Positions 16,582-17,127 of a DNA stretch of 17,127 nucleotides are shown here, in pieces. Position numbers and translations under genes: made by a program. Position 1 is the first letter of the stretch, and every line of letters starts with the position of its first letter. The notes under the pieces are model-generated. The model was not told the DNA's origin and searched no databases. It saw only the letters and a program-made list of their open reading frames with translations. Source of the stretch: Stephanodiscus triporus (lineage: Eukaryota; Bacillariophyta; Thalassiosirophyceae; Thalassiosirales; Thalassiosiraceae); contig JALLAZ010000315.1 in NCBI GenBank assembly GCA_036939755.1, forward strand, positions 1-17,127. The letters are read 5' to 3'.

Positions 16582-17127
16582 TCAATAAGAGGCATCCATC
16601 GAATCACTCCATTTCATGCTCCAGGGTTTATCATAGGGACCGGTGTAGCTCCGCGACTCCAGTCGCTTCCTCCTCCCGACGAACGGTTCGTAAGTGACAG
16701 CATCCCCCTCCCCCTTACAGCCGTACATCTTGGGTCCATAGAAACAGCCGAGCTACATTGGGGGGAAAAACAAGTTGTATCAATGATCACATTAATGGTA
16801 AAATAATATTTATACAAGTCAAATTGGAGTCAACAAAGAAATCAAACATCGAGGCACTCACCACCTCATTCCATTGCCAAGAGCTGCACGTAGCGTCCTT
16901 ACAACACGCCCGCATGCACTCGCTCGCGCTCCCGCTCGCTTCTGGTCGGACGTCGCCCAATCCGAAGCACTGTCCCACCTCCTCCTCGGGGTTCCACGTC
17001 GATTCGTCGCACGCGAGCTCCCGCGACTTGATAGACGAAATATCCTCCATGGCGTCGCCCCCGCCCCGACCGCCTAGGAATTGTCCCTTCCAGCGTTTCG
17101 GCGGGTGGTCGGAACACCAGGCGGAGA
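16582..17127 (-). CDS. Cys-rich domain protein, C-terminal part (5' end outside window)
   Basis: The last two exons visible are 17127-16862 (continuing past the edge; the first two bases belong to a split codon) and 16752-16582. The 109-nt phase-0 intron has donor GTGAGT and acceptor AATGTAG. The visible 144 residues begin SAWCSDHPPKRWKGQFLGG and stay open upstream of the ATG at 17050, so that Met is internal. Nine Cys are seen, with the core pattern ECMRACCKDATCSSWQWNE then LGCFYG and YGCKG. The CxxxCCxxxxCxxWQW...GC arrangement suggests a small disulfide-bonded extracellular or lumenal module, loosely like PAN/WSC-type domains. The tail (SYTGPYDKPWSMK) ends at TGA 16582-16584. The catalytic or targeting part of the protein, if any, is beyond the window, so no function is assigned. 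Confidence 0.75.

Noticed and set aside
16614..16817. 67-codon minus-strand frame over the last Cys-rich exon
   Set aside because: It is a shifted frame running from the intron. The spliced frame beginning at 16752 continues the Cys pattern of the upstream exon.

Overview
The window looks like nuclear DNA of a photosynthetic stramenopile, most probably a centric diatom. The evidence is: short spliceosomal introns (about 75-205 nt, mostly GTGAGT/GTAAGT...AG); GC-rich exons full of GAC/TCG triplet runs in AT-rich intergenic DNA; and two leaders of the secondary-plastid type, in which a signal peptide ends at an aromatic 'A-F' site (TTTRAF at 7393, CCSAF at 8340). No prokaryotic operon, tRNA, rRNA, CRISPR or transposase was found.

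Layout, left to right. (1) 1-650: intergenic, with an Asn/Thr-type low-complexity repeat and a near-perfect foldback (470-560). (2) 651-4533, minus: six-exon fused proton-translocating NAD(P) transhydrogenase with a mitochondrial-type presequence, 1081 aa when spliced. (3) 4534-5127: divergent intergenic spacer. (4) 5128-6165, plus: unrecognised 345-aa disordered protein with a polybasic block and recurring aromatic motifs. (5) 6264-7467, minus: three-exon lumenal pentapeptide-repeat protein, 281 aa, with a signal peptide, transit region and twin-arginine thylakoid signal. (6) 7468-8163: about 0.7 kb shared divergent promoter region with a strong G-quadruplex motif. (7) 8164-11391, plus: four-exon plastid HAT/TPR protein of the HCF107/Mbb1 family, about 965 aa. 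(8) 11392-12286: intergenic, with a 154-bp foldback. (9) 12287-15781, plus: unrecognised 1164-aa protein made of a disordered repeat region, a short leucine-rich repeat block and a C-terminal membrane anchor. (10) 15782-16581: intergenic, with an exon-like GC island and a third foldback. (11) 16582-17127, minus: the last two exons of a Cys-rich protein that runs off the right edge.

Functional links. The back-to-back pair 6264-7467 / 8164-11391 encodes two plastid proteins of the photosynthetic apparatus, one lumenal and one probably acting on plastid mRNA of photosystem II genes, so shared control is plausible. The transhydrogenase is a separate mitochondrial NADPH/proton-gradient function. 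The other three genes have no assignable pathway. Exon joins were deduced by hand from frame, splice consensus and family conservation. No transcript data or database search was available.
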